DNA from: Blasia pusilla
Lineage: Eukaryota > Marchantiophyta > Marchantiopsida > Blasiales
Assembly (NCBI GenBank): GCA_050084515.1
Contig: CM114275.1
Coordinates: 124,001 to 188,000 of the forward strand
Direction of reading: 5' to 3'
DNA length: 64,000 nt
Shown here piece after piece: positions 55,742-64,000 of this stretch. The notes under the pieces were generated by a model. That model saw only the letters and a program-made list of their open reading frames with translations, did not search any database and was not told where the DNA came from. The position numbers and the translations under genes are program-made. The first letter of the stretch is position 1. Each line of letters begins with the position of its first letter.

Positions 55742-56908
55742 AATTTTCCTATAGGTCGTCGCCGAAATCGTGTAGACGATCAGGAGTCTCATTTTCTGAT
55801 CGAATATTTACACCTACTCCATCCTGTCACATCACGTACATCACAACCTCTCCCTTGACAACCGTCTACATATGTCGATTCATGTGTACAATGTCGATGG
55901 CTTACTACTGACATTCTCAACGCCCTTGGTTGCTCTTCTTTGCGGCTTTACGTTGCTTTGCTCTTGTCCACCCCCCCCCTTTGTGTCCACCTGCGCTCCG
56001 CTCTCTCAGCTTCAGCAGACCTCCCTCTCAAGCGACGTCATTTTGGGAACGGTGAAATGAGGCAATGCAGACGTGCATTTTGAAGAGACATTTGGGATGT
56101 AAAACTGCACGTAAATAATTACAATGTACCGTATCCGGGCAAACAGTGACGGATTCCTCTTGGGGTTGCAAAGGATGTCCAAGATCTGCTGAGTTGATCA
56201 CAACAAAAAAGCTCTGTGTTTCTCAATCATGGAATGCTCTCGTAACGCCTTCTGTTTCTCATTTCGTACTATTTCTTCCTTCTCGAGAATTGTACAGTCC
56301 CTACTTAGCGTCAATTAACATGTCGGTTGATAAATTCCGTGTTGATGTTTTGTCAAGGTTCCGACACAACGTTATCATGGCCCGTCATAAACAACTAATA
56401 CATATTGGGACCTACTAGAAAGTGTAGTCCAACGAGAGGTGCAAGATCGAGGGCAGTTCTAATTTTTGTGGATAGTCCACTTCATAGATCTCTAATCCGT
56501 TATGGCCCTTGAGAGATGTGCTCGTTCAGGACGCCAAGATTGTCCCCTTCCCTTCCAACGAAAGCATAAACCAGCCAGATGTTGGTTATGACGTCTGGAT
56601 TGGAAACTCTAGGACGACCAACTTCAGCAGTGGACACGTCACATTGACAAGAAATGATGAGGTTTGAGCTTAAGCTCTCGCAGACCCTCAAGAAAAATTG
56701 TTTCATCATACGTTTTATATCGGGTGTCGTTTCGGTAGAGTAGAGAGGAAGAGCAAGCAAAGAGAGAAACCGGACGCTCATGAAGTGTAGATCTTGTCCT
56801 TCCCGTTTATCGTTTCGAACTCATCTTCCTCGAATGCCTTTCCTCGTCCATCCTCTACTGTTACGCGGTCGCAGCAACAACATTATCAAGCCACAATCTC
56901 ATTTCCAC

Positions 56909-56910
<2 letters not shown>
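55740..56910. other. CACTA interior between GA tracts, unassigned
   Basis: No recognisable gene or repeat. A poly-C run (CCCCCCCCC) occurs near 55970. Confidence 0.35.

Positions 56911-56911
<1 letters not shown>

Positions 56912-56998
<87 letters not shown>
56912..56998. repeat. (GA)n microsatellite, second copy
   Basis: A pure GA run of ~87 bp, 1.2 kb from the first. Flanks differ, so it is not a simple duplication of the first tract. Confidence 0.95.
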
Positions 56999-57001
<3 letters not shown>

Positions 57002-57539
57002 GCAAAGAACAAAGAATGGGATGGCGAATGCATCAGAATGGAGATGGAAGCGGCCCTCACCGGCTCATTTCGTCACTTCAGCAGACAATCCACCACTAAC
57101 GAGTCCCGACTCAAAAATAGTGATCGAGAGGGCAATTTGCAAATCTGTGCACTCATCCGTCGGTGATTTTGGACGTAGGCGCTATCCCCGATCTTTTCCA
57201 ACCTTCACACTGTCCTCACCAAAATCTCGCCGCCTTCGACATCAAGATCTCCCTGCCTTCGACAACATACACTTGCGATATTTTTCTCAAGCTTTAGATT
57301 ACAAGCTCTCTCTTTGGTCGCACCCTCTCTCCTTTCCTTGTCTTTCTTGTAGTCTATGAGTTACTCAAAACTCTCTCTCATAGCGTTTGTAAAGGAAAAA
57401 TGCGGGAATGCACACGGAAGAGGCTGGGGAATGTGCAAAGTCCGGACTCTTCCGAAGGAGCTACATGAAACGCCGAACGTGGAATCACACGTGATAAGCC
57501 GCTAGGACTCAACATGCCACGTCAACCATCGGAAAAATA

Positions 57540-58545
57540 GGTACCGAACATTTCCTTCAAATCGGAGTAAGTGTTCATGCGTGTCCATGATTTGTGGGAT
57601 ACAATACATTCCAATAAAAACATTTTTTTCAATGACATGAAACTACCACAAGAACTCGAAACAATCCTACGCAATGCCCTCCTTCTCCTTCTTGAAACCT
57701 CCTTCTCTATCAAGGGTCCAAAAAACAAGAAACTTTTCCTTAACACCCACCCCAACCCCAGGAACACACGGAAGAAGAAAAAACTTCAAATGATCACTCA
57801 CACATTGAATTAAAAATCGTAATCCCTAAATAAGGACTTTGATTTTTGGTACTAGTATAGAGGGCTACGGGATAGATCCGAACCGTTGAAATTGTAGAGG
57901 CATTAAATAACAAGGCATGTGCCAACTTTCAAGACCATCCAATGGTTGGAAGAAGAGTCAACACCATAATAACATGAAATTGCAACAACGACTCGAAACA
58001 ATCCTACTCAATGCCCTCTTCCCCCATCATGACAGCTCTTTTTCTACCCTACCCCCTCAACGAGGGTTCCAAAAACCAAGGAAATTTTCCTACACCTAAA
58101 TCCCAACCCTAGGAACACAAGGCAAAAGAAAAAACTTCAAATGACCACTCACACATTGAATTAAAAATCGTAATCCCTAAATAAGGACTTTGATTTTTGG
58201 TACTAGCATAGAGGGCTAGGGGATAGATCGGAACCGTTGAAATTGTGGAGGCATTAAATAACAAGGCATGTGCCAACTTTCAAGACGATCCAATGGTTGG
58301 AAGAAGAGTCAACACCATAATAACATGAAATTGAACAACGACTAGAAACAATCCTACTCAATGCCCTCTTCCCCCATCATGACAGCTCTTTTTCGACCCT
58401 CCCCCCTCAACGAGGGGTCCTGTACCAGAGAGAATTAATGCAAAGTCTTGTGCTTACTTTTATCACCATCTTTTGGTTGGATGAAAAGATATCTCCATGT
58501 TAACATGAAAATGACACAAGGACTCTGAATAATCCTACTCAAAAT
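57540..58545. repeat. ~351-bp tandem repeat array in the CACTA element
   Basis: A unit containing AAACTTCAAATGA.CACTCAC, CTAAATAAGGACTTTGATTT, GAAACAATCCTACTCAATGC and CATCATGACAGCTC occurs as two near-identical copies. AAACTTCAAATGA starts at 57781 and 58132, giving a 351-bp period. Partial, more diverged copies lie at the left (57540-57780) and right (58430-58545). Such arrays are common near CACTA ends. Confidence 0.85.
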
Positions 58546-58559
58546 GGGAGCATGAAATC

Positions 58560-58787
58560 ATTTAAACATATGAGTCGTTGCTTATGACTCATCTTTACTA
58601 GGCGAGTGAAACAAGTCTGACTCGTTGTGACTAGTGGGTATTGAAAACTTCTTTAGTCATAAGGAGATGACTCAATGAGTTGTACAACCCTAAATTTTAT
58701 GACTAAACCATTTAAGTACTAATTTGAGTCATTCTTTTGGTGAGTCATTTAAAGTCTAGTCATAAAAACCACCCATTTCTTCTAGTG
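58560..58787. repeat. CACTA right subterminal repeats
   Basis: Clusters of CATATGAGTC, ATGACTCAT, GACTAGTGG and GAGTCAT in both orientations, matching the left array, next to the right terminal inverted repeat. Confidence 0.75.
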
Positions 58788-60630
58788 TATGAAGGACCGT
58801 AGTGGCTTGGTAGAGATGCGGTTTCATACATAGGGTTGGGGGTTACTCAGTTGGGGGTGACTTTCCCAGTAGGGCCCGCTTTTAGGTTGGAGGATATAAG
58901 GTGGAGTGCACTCAAAGAACAGTCACTTCTTTGAGTTGAGCCTGTTGCGTTGGGAGTTAGCCTTGGTAGTGAGTAGAGCTCTTGGCTATGCTATTTCCCG
59001 CAAGCTTCGACCTAGATTCTCCCATCGTGGAGTGGGTTTGGCTCGATTTTATGTGATTCTATACGTGTTTTATGATAGTAGGTCTTTCACGGATTTCACT
59101 CAAAGAACTGACGTAGATCGATGGTAGCTTCGATTGTAGATCAGTAGGATCTGGTTAGGGCTGATTGTGTACTCAGCCGTGGATGTTTGTGGCTTGTGGC
59201 CTATGTTGGAGGTTTGAATCTGGTGCGTGGTTGGTTGGGAAAGAAGCGCTTTGCTGAAAGCTTTCCAACGCGCTTTAGATCGCCGGATTTTGTCAAGGGA
59301 GTTGGAAGTTATCAAGGATTGAAGATTCTGGTTCGTGTTCGACGGTTTTCTAATGTGGAGAGCTTGGAGTGCGGAAGCTCTGTTGAAGTTCATCCAGATC
59401 GGGTGAGAGGTTCCTGTTGCTACTTGTATTGTGATCTCATGTGAGGCTATCAGCTTGAGTGTGTGGAGCGTTGTGGATTTCTGCGTGGATGAAACTTGGC
59501 GGAAGCGCTGTCGGATTTGCGATTCTGGAGGTGTATGGACAGCAAGTTTGTCTGATTTTTAGCTCGGAGTACAGAGCTTGGTTGTAGCTGATTTTTTGTG
59601 GAGAGATAGATATGGTGGTCAATTAAATCTGGTCAAAACAGATTTGATTTTGGTCTCGGATTTGTGAAGTAATTGCTGATCGAAATTTTGCGGACTAGCT
59701 CAAGGTCTTGGCTATGGTGGACAGCGGATCGGAGGGCCTGGTTGGTTGGTGACTCGTTCATTGTTGGAGACGCCTATCCCGTTAGGGGCGCCCTGGTTGG
59801 GCCTCTCTCCATAGCGAAGCATGGCGAGGCGTGGCGAACGGGGCATGTCTCGAGCATTTCTGGGCGTTTTGAGGCTTCGAGGCAACTCGAGGCAACTCGT
59901 GGTAGCTCGGGGCGAGTGGGCGTGAGAGGCGGAGTAAGGAGGAAGGAGCAAGCAAACAAGCTTGCTTGCTTGGGCGTGAGGCAATTTTTGCAGGATTTGG
60001 GATTTGAGTGTTGCATAACTGGTCACCCATCTTTGGGCTATTATGCCTGGAGGACGCTTAACTGCTGAGTTCTTAACTATGCCAGTGTACACACTGTTGT
60101 AGCTCATTTGGTGTTGTTCGGAGATGTGTTAGGCGCTTTATGCATCTTAGGTTTTTGGTTGATGTACCTCTAGCGCATAGTACGGTGTAGCCTCTCCATG
60201 CAGGTGATATTTTCAGGTGCTGCGAGTTCGACTAGCACGTCATCGACCCGCGGCGGAGTAGCTATTGCGTTAGAATTGTGTGGTGGGTTTTGTGGATTCA
60301 GGGGGAACCACGTTTGGTGGATTATGTTATCTTGATTTCCATTTGCGATTGGAGGGTTGTCGTTGGACTTCTTGTGTTTGGATCCCCTCCATCGTGCTTT
60401 TCTTGCTTGCACCCATTGTTAGGGTTGACGCTGATTTCTAGAGTAGTGTTACTCTTGTGTGCTACCGGTAGTGAGGCTGGAGGGATGACGAGTAGACCGT
60501 GGGAGGCTTCTTGTGGTGATGACAAGTTAGGTTGCCTACAGCCATAGCTAGTAGAGTTAGAATAGTATAGCGACATCGACGTCACTTGGTTATTTGATGG
60601 TGGTAATTTGGTGGTGGTGCGGCATCGGCG
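58788..60630 (+). other. Element D LTR remainder and leader
   Basis: Resumes the D LTR after the CACTA insertion. TATAAG at 58895-58900 (context AGGATATAAGG) is the likely core promoter. The rest is G/T-rich leader with GGCGGAAGCGCTG (~59500) shared with A and B. A minor CTCGAGGCAA direct repeat lies near 59880. I did not find the LTR 3' boundary or a primer-binding site. Confidence 0.55.
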
Positions 60631-62265
60631 TTGGTCATCACGGAGCTGTCGGGTGGTCTGGTTGGGGACCGTGGTGCGGACAGTGGTGGTTTCACACGGA
60701 GTGGATTTAGGTATCGGCTACCTTTTCCACTTCCGACGGTTGATGAAGAGGAGGACGAGGGTGTTCCAAACACCGAGTCTTCTACGTTGTTATCGAGTGT
60801 TGCAGCTCCATTGATTTGGGACATGGACGGTGGATATGGGGCCATGAAGGGCCCACGACGATACTCGGGTGCAGTGGGCACCATTGAGTTGGAGGACTTC
60901 ATGCAGGAGTTTGATACGTGGTGTGATATGCAGATGTTGCGGAACGCCACGTTGTTTACACCCTTCTTGGCTTGGAAGGGGTTGTTTCAGCACTTGGAAG
61001 GACCACCCATGGATGATTACCATGAGTTTAGGAAGGACCATGTTGCTGAGATTGAGGCATGGAGACAATATTGGTCTCCAGGCTATGTGTCTATCACCCA
61101 TGGTGGTATTGGTAGTAGTGCTCCTACTATGCCAGCCAGCCCGACGTTGAGTGGTACGAGTACGAGCGGGAGTGGAGGTACTAGTGGAGGTACTAGTGGA
61201 GGTACTAGTGGGGGTACTAGTGGAGGTACTAGTGCCCCACCATCGTTCAGCCCGGTTGCAGAGTTCTTCAAGAGGTTGAAGAAGAACTATCAGGGAGTGA
61301 AGACGGAGAAGTTGAGGAGTCTTCAAGAATTTGAGCGAAAGACTGGTGAGAGTCTTCGTGAGGCATACACTCGTATGCGACGCTTGATTTCAGTTATCCA
61401 AGGTGTGACTGAGGATCAGGCAGTCCAGTTTTGGTATGGGATCTTGGACAGAGATTTGCGCCGTAGGGTACGTGATGCTTCTCTTATGAGTGATGATTCA
61501 TCCACATTAACCCATGTGTTTGCTCTATCTGAGAAGATTGAGCTTAACATGGTGAAGGAGAGAGTGGTGACATCCGCATTCAGTAGGGATACAACTACTA
61601 CTTCTCGTGTTCAGCAGCCCACCTCACAATCTCGTAGTGGTGGTGGTGGTAGTAGTAGTGGGAGTCGTGGGGGGTACACACGACCTCAGTCAGGTCCTAG
61701 AGGGACACTTGCGGAGAGACCATTGCCTTCATTTGTTGCCCCGCAGCAAGGACAGTCATGTTGGACATGTGGAGGTGATCATGTTAGGAAGTTTTGTCCC
61801 CAAGAGGATGGGAGACGGACTTTGGAGGATGGGCCTCAGTCGGCCCCAACTCAGTGTGATCATTGCGGGAGACCAGGTCAACCTCGAGAGCGTTGCTTTG
61901 ATCTTCATCCAGAGTTGAGATCAGACCGCGGCCGTGGTGGAGTAGCTCCGAGAGGCCAAGGTGGTAGAGGTGGTAGGGGTGGTAGGTGTGGACCAGTGGT
62001 TGGAGAGCCTACGGTGGCTACCCCTATCACTACGACAGAGTCAACTATGGCTACCAAGATTGAGCAGTTGGAGCAGTTGGCTGGCTACTGGTGGGTATCC
62101 AAAGATAGATCGAGTTCGGGGGAGCAGGGCTTCCACCTCTTATGGAGGGATGATCTCTCTTATATGGCGAGTGCAAAGGTTGAGGCATCGGTGCGATTAC
62201 GAGAGGAGCCGATCGGCGTCAGAGCCACGTGGTGCTACTATGGAGTTGGACCCACAGAGGGGTGA
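60631..62265 (+). CDS. Element D Gag (open frame)
   Basis: About 544 codons without a stop, the only intact Gag in the window. The first in-frame ATG is at 60823, but homology to A and B extends upstream, so the true start is unclear. Capsid region: YSGAVGTIELEDFMQEFDTW, GLFQHLEGPPMDDYHEFRKD, EKLRSLQEFERKTGESLREA and FWYGILDRDLRRRVRDA. A flexible repeat (GGTS units, 61171-61233) splits the capsid region. Zinc knuckles: CWTCGGDHVRKFC (short CX2CX3HX4C) and CDHCGRPGQPRERC, where the usual His is Gln. A Gly/Arg-rich tail follows. A frameshift near 62075 makes the last ~60 residues non-homologous; the linker continues in another frame. Confidence 0.88.
   Translation: MVITELSGGLVGDRGADSGGFTRSGFRYRLPFPLPTVDEEEDEGVPNTESSTLLSSVAAPLIWDMDGGYGAMKGPRRYSGAVGTIELEDFMQEFDTWCDMQMLRNATLFTPFLAWKGLFQHLEGPPMDDYHEFRKDHVAEIEAWRQYWSPGYVSITHGGIGSSAPTMPASPTLSGTSTSGSGGTSGGTSGGTSGGTSGGTSAPPSFSPVAEFFKRLKKNYQGVKTEKLRSLQEFERKTGESLREAYTRMRRLISVIQGVTEDQAVQFWYGILDRDLRRRVRDASLMSDDSSTLTHVFALSEKIELNMVKERVVTSAFSRDTTTTSRVQQPTSQSRSGGGGSSSGSRGGYTRPQSGPRGTLAERPLPSFVAPQQGQSCWTCGGDHVRKFCPQEDGRRTLEDGPQSAPTQCDHCGRPGQPRERCFDLHPELRSDRGRGGVAPRGQGGRGGRGGRCGPVVGEPTVATPITTTESTMATKIEQLEQLAGYWWVSKDRSSSGEQGFHLLWRDDLSYMASAKVEASVRLREEPIGVRATWCYYGVGPTEG
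61171..61233 (+). repeat. 12-bp minisatellite in Gag
   Basis: Five copies of GGAGGTACTAGT, one with GGGGGTACTAGT, encoding (GGTS)n in frame. The linker is absent from A and B Gag, so it expanded recently in D. Confidence 0.9.
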
Positions 62266-62700
62266 GGCTGGGAGGCAAGCTAGGCTTCCCTAGTCATTCT
62301 TGTTGTCTGAGGTGCTTAGGACTCCATCCATGGTTCCTACGTAGCCTATTGAGCCGACAGTGGGGACGAGGCATCTACATCGCGTGTAGTAGACACGGAT
62401 GCAAAGATCGTGCGAAGATCGCGGATGGCAACTTCAGTGTTGGGATCCCCATTGTTTTCGGCCACGGAGCTGATGGCTTTAGGAGTTGACTTAGCTCTTG
62501 TATTTCAGCTAGCAGCCACGTTGTGTGAAATGGGGATGTTACTGCTACACGTGTTGAGGTGGATGAGGGTATTGCGGTGGAGCGACCCTCTATGTCAGGT
62601 GTAGCATTGAGTACCAGTGCTACTTGGCGAGCGGCGGCAAAGGCGAAGATGGATGCATTACCGGCCCGGCCACCATTGATCGTGAGAGGCTTACACCTGG
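62090..62700 (+). pseudogene. Element D Gag-protease linker
   Basis: ATMELDPQRGEAGRQARLP, LLSEVLRTPSMVPT and SPLFSATELMALGVDLALVF, then QLAATLCEMG and KAKMDALPARPPLIVRG, correspond to the A and B linkers. Spread over three frames with stops. Confidence 0.6.
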
Positions 62701-63080
62701 TGTATGTATGTTGGACAAGCGGAGTGGGATCTTCCGATTGGTGAGTCCTACATGACAGGTGTATAGACCAGATAGAGTCTTGTTAGACTCTGGTGCCCCA
62801 CCTTTGATGTTGGGAAAGACGGCATGTATTGGTTTGGGAATTCGGAGGTCAGAGCTTGAGCCTTGCCCATTCCAGATTCAAACATCACTTGGAGGAGCCA
62901 ATGATAGGTCTCAATTCATGACACGGGAGAAGTTTTTTGTACACTTGAGACCAGATCATGCGATCGATAGCCCGGTTGGGAGTATCATGGGTAGTCACAT
63001 CACCGAGTCGTATGATGTACTAGTTGAGGAGAGCGATTGTACCCGATGGGTTTTGAAGGATTACTGGGTGAGACAACGTC
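62700..63080 (+). pseudogene. Element D aspartic protease
   Basis: RVLLDSGAPPLMLGKTACIG with intact DSGA, then LEPCPFQIQTSLGGANDRSQ and ITESYDVLVEESDCTRWVLK. The fold-ending strand is frame-shifted near 63030 relative to A. Cleavage of Gag-Pol is the expected role. Confidence 0.85.
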
Positions 63081-63434
63081 TTATAGACCTGGTTGGCGGT
63101 CCGGGATGGACGTATGAGCCAAGTTCCTGTGAGATTTATTTATGGGGCTCGACCAGGAGGGTCTTCCCCAACAGTGTTAGCATCTGTGGCTGGTTTTAGT
63201 GGAGTAGTCACTTCGCCATGAGACTTTTTGGAGGGTAATGTTTCTGCTATGGATTTTCCTGCGCATGAGGAGGTAGAGGAGGTCCCTATTTTTGCAGTAG
63301 TGGCATCCTCATCATTGGATGTGCCACTTTGGAGTTCAGGCGGTGCACTACGGCAAGAGGTGATCGCCTAGTGCAGGAGGCTTGGTGTGAGGCTGTTATA
63401 CCTCACGAGGAAGAGGAGGCCCAACGGCGGACTC

Positions 63435-63866
63435 CTACTTCCGTCCGATTGGTTATACCTTTGGATACTACACCCATTGTATGGCAGTATCCGCCGGAGG
63501 GCATTTGTGTGTTAGATCTCTTTGGTGGGATTAGCACTGGTTTTGGCTGCAGTGTTGCAGGCCGGTATTCTTGTGCGGAGATACGTGTATGTGGAGCGAG
63601 ATGAGACGGCCCGGAGAGTCTCATCCCAACATATTGGTCAGTTGATGCGGAGATATCCTGAGTTGTTTCCGCCATCAGCTATTCGTGGGTACTAGCGTGC
63701 TTTACCATCACACATTGCATTGTTGGGGGCGCATGACCTTGAGAGGGTTGGTCCTGTGGATTTGGTGATTGTTGGATGGCCATGTCAGGGTCATACACAT
63801 GCTGGTCGTGGTGAGGGATTACGTGACCCTATGTCTCGATTGTTTTGGGAGATGTTACAGGTGTTA
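63435..63866 (+). pseudogene. Element D methyltransferase, N-terminal part
   Basis: VIPLDTTPIVWQYPPEGICV and VLDLFGGISTG, then a one-base insertion (four T in GGTTTTGGCTG at ~63540). In the shifted frame YVYVERDETARRVS, LFPPSAIRGY, ERVGPVDLVIVGWPCQGHTH (PCQ at 63780-63788) and GEGLRDPMSRLFWEMLQVLL follow. It stops at ~63866, where sequence jumps to RNase H. Motifs VI-X are deleted. Same domain and position as in A and B. Confidence 0.87.
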
Positions 63867-64000
63867 CTTCCAGGTGGTACATAGACCTGGAGTTGCCAAC
63901 CTTGATGCTGATGGGTTGAGTAGGAACCCATGTACTAGCCAAGAGGATACAACTGGGGCTAGATGGCATGGCGAGGTTGATGAGGAGATGGTGCCAGGTT
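63867..64000 (+). pseudogene. Element D RNase H tail (deletion junction)
   Basis: Begins in the middle of RNase H: FQVVHRPGVANLDADGLSRN and PCTSQEDTTGARWHGEVDEE, matching A and B. The whole of methyltransferase motifs VI-X, RT and most of RNase H are missing between this and 63866. Confidence 0.87.

Larger units (their letters stand above)
45548..58787 (-). mobile_element. CACTA (En/Spm) DNA transposon, 13.24 kb
   Basis: Terminal inverted repeats CACTAGAAGAAAT at 45548 and ATTTCTTCTAGTG ending 58787 are exact over 13 bp. They continue imperfectly (GGTTTTATGACTAG left, GGTTTTTATGACTAG right). The 3-bp target duplication TAT is at 45545-45547 and 58788-58790. It encodes, on the minus strand, a TNP2-type transposase with a DUF4216-like region and a Transposase_24/TNPA-like gene. 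Coding sequence is damaged in places. It sits inside the 5' LTR of element D, so it is younger than D. Confidence 0.95.
45489..64000 (+). mobile_element. Element D: methyltransferase Ty3 copy split by a CACTA transposon
   Basis: The 5' LTR appears to start TGTCATGACC at 45489, is cut at 45547 by the CACTA element and resumes at 58788 (TSD TAT). A TATA box lies at 58895 and Gag at 60.6-62.3 kb. Then come the linker, protease and methyltransferase (63.4-63.87 kb), fused by deletion to RNase H, which runs off the window. It is the youngest-looking copy: Gag is one open frame. Its 3' end lies beyond position 64000. Confidence 0.75.

Noticed and set aside
55233-55858. Open frames spanning the first GA tract
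   Set aside because: Length depends on the GA repeat; upstream part has no known motif or splice support.
56794-57099. Arg/Glu-rich protein across the second GA tract
   Set aside because: Repeat artefact, as above.

Overview
The window is a gene-poor, transposon-packed piece of a land-plant nuclear genome. The evidence is two recognisable spliced plant genes with plant-type splice sites (a TEN1-like telomere-capping gene and a RAMP4/SERP-like exon), a complete CACTA (En/Spm) DNA transposon with its own TAT target duplication, Ty1/copia, Ty3 chromovirus and LINE remnants, a hAT-type MITE and tRNA-derived SINE-like sequences. I cannot name the species. The unusual Ty3 family described below makes a bryophyte, lycophyte, fern or gymnosperm more likely than a typical angiosperm, but that is a weak inference.

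The dominant and most interesting component is a Ty3-type LTR retrotransposon family, present in at least four degraded copies plus an inverted pol fragment. I call them elements A (1.2-10.6 kb), B (22.1-33.2 kb, containing an inverted block), C (35.2-38.3 kb) and D (45.5-64 kb, running off the window). Where intact, the order is Gag with two zinc knuckles, a conserved linker, aspartic protease, a complete DNMT3/DRM-like cytosine-5 DNA methyltransferase domain, reverse transcriptase, RNase H and DDE integrase. Element A, the only copy whose 3' end survives, also has a C4HC3 PHD finger after the integrase. The element therefore carried a candidate DNA-methylation writer and a candidate histone-tail reader. 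A conventional chromodomain Ty3 element lies beside it for comparison.

Layout: 0-1.2 kb copia gag; 1.23-10.56 kb element A, inserted between gag and protease of that copia with rearranged, partly inverted terminal repeats; 10.57-11.85 kb rest of the copia, itself split by a 637-bp solo LTR with TSD ATGAA; 12.1-14.0 kb LINE on the minus strand; 14.1-15.2 kb TEN1-like exons on the minus strand; 15.2-20.1 kb mostly unannotatable sequence with tandem repeats and a long (CT)n tract; 20.1-20.4 kb fragment of the methyltransferase family; 20.5-22.1 kb chromovirus pol, interrupted by element B (22.1-33.2 kb) and resuming with its chromodomain (33.3-33.5 kb) and 3' LTR (34.2-35.2 kb); 35.2-38.3 kb element C with a 215-bp hAT MITE; 40.1-40.2 kb RAMP4-like exon; 42.0-42.4 kb SINE-like tRNA-derived sequences; 45.5-58.8 kb CACTA element inserted in the 5' LTR of element D; 58.8-64.0 kb element D, with one long open Gag frame and a deletion that joins its methyltransferase to RNase H.

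Every transposon coding region here is interrupted by stops, frameshifts or deletions except the Gag frame of D and parts of the inverted pol block. Autonomous activity from this locus is unlikely, but the repeated preservation of the methyltransferase motifs suggests the domain was a working part of the ancestral element.
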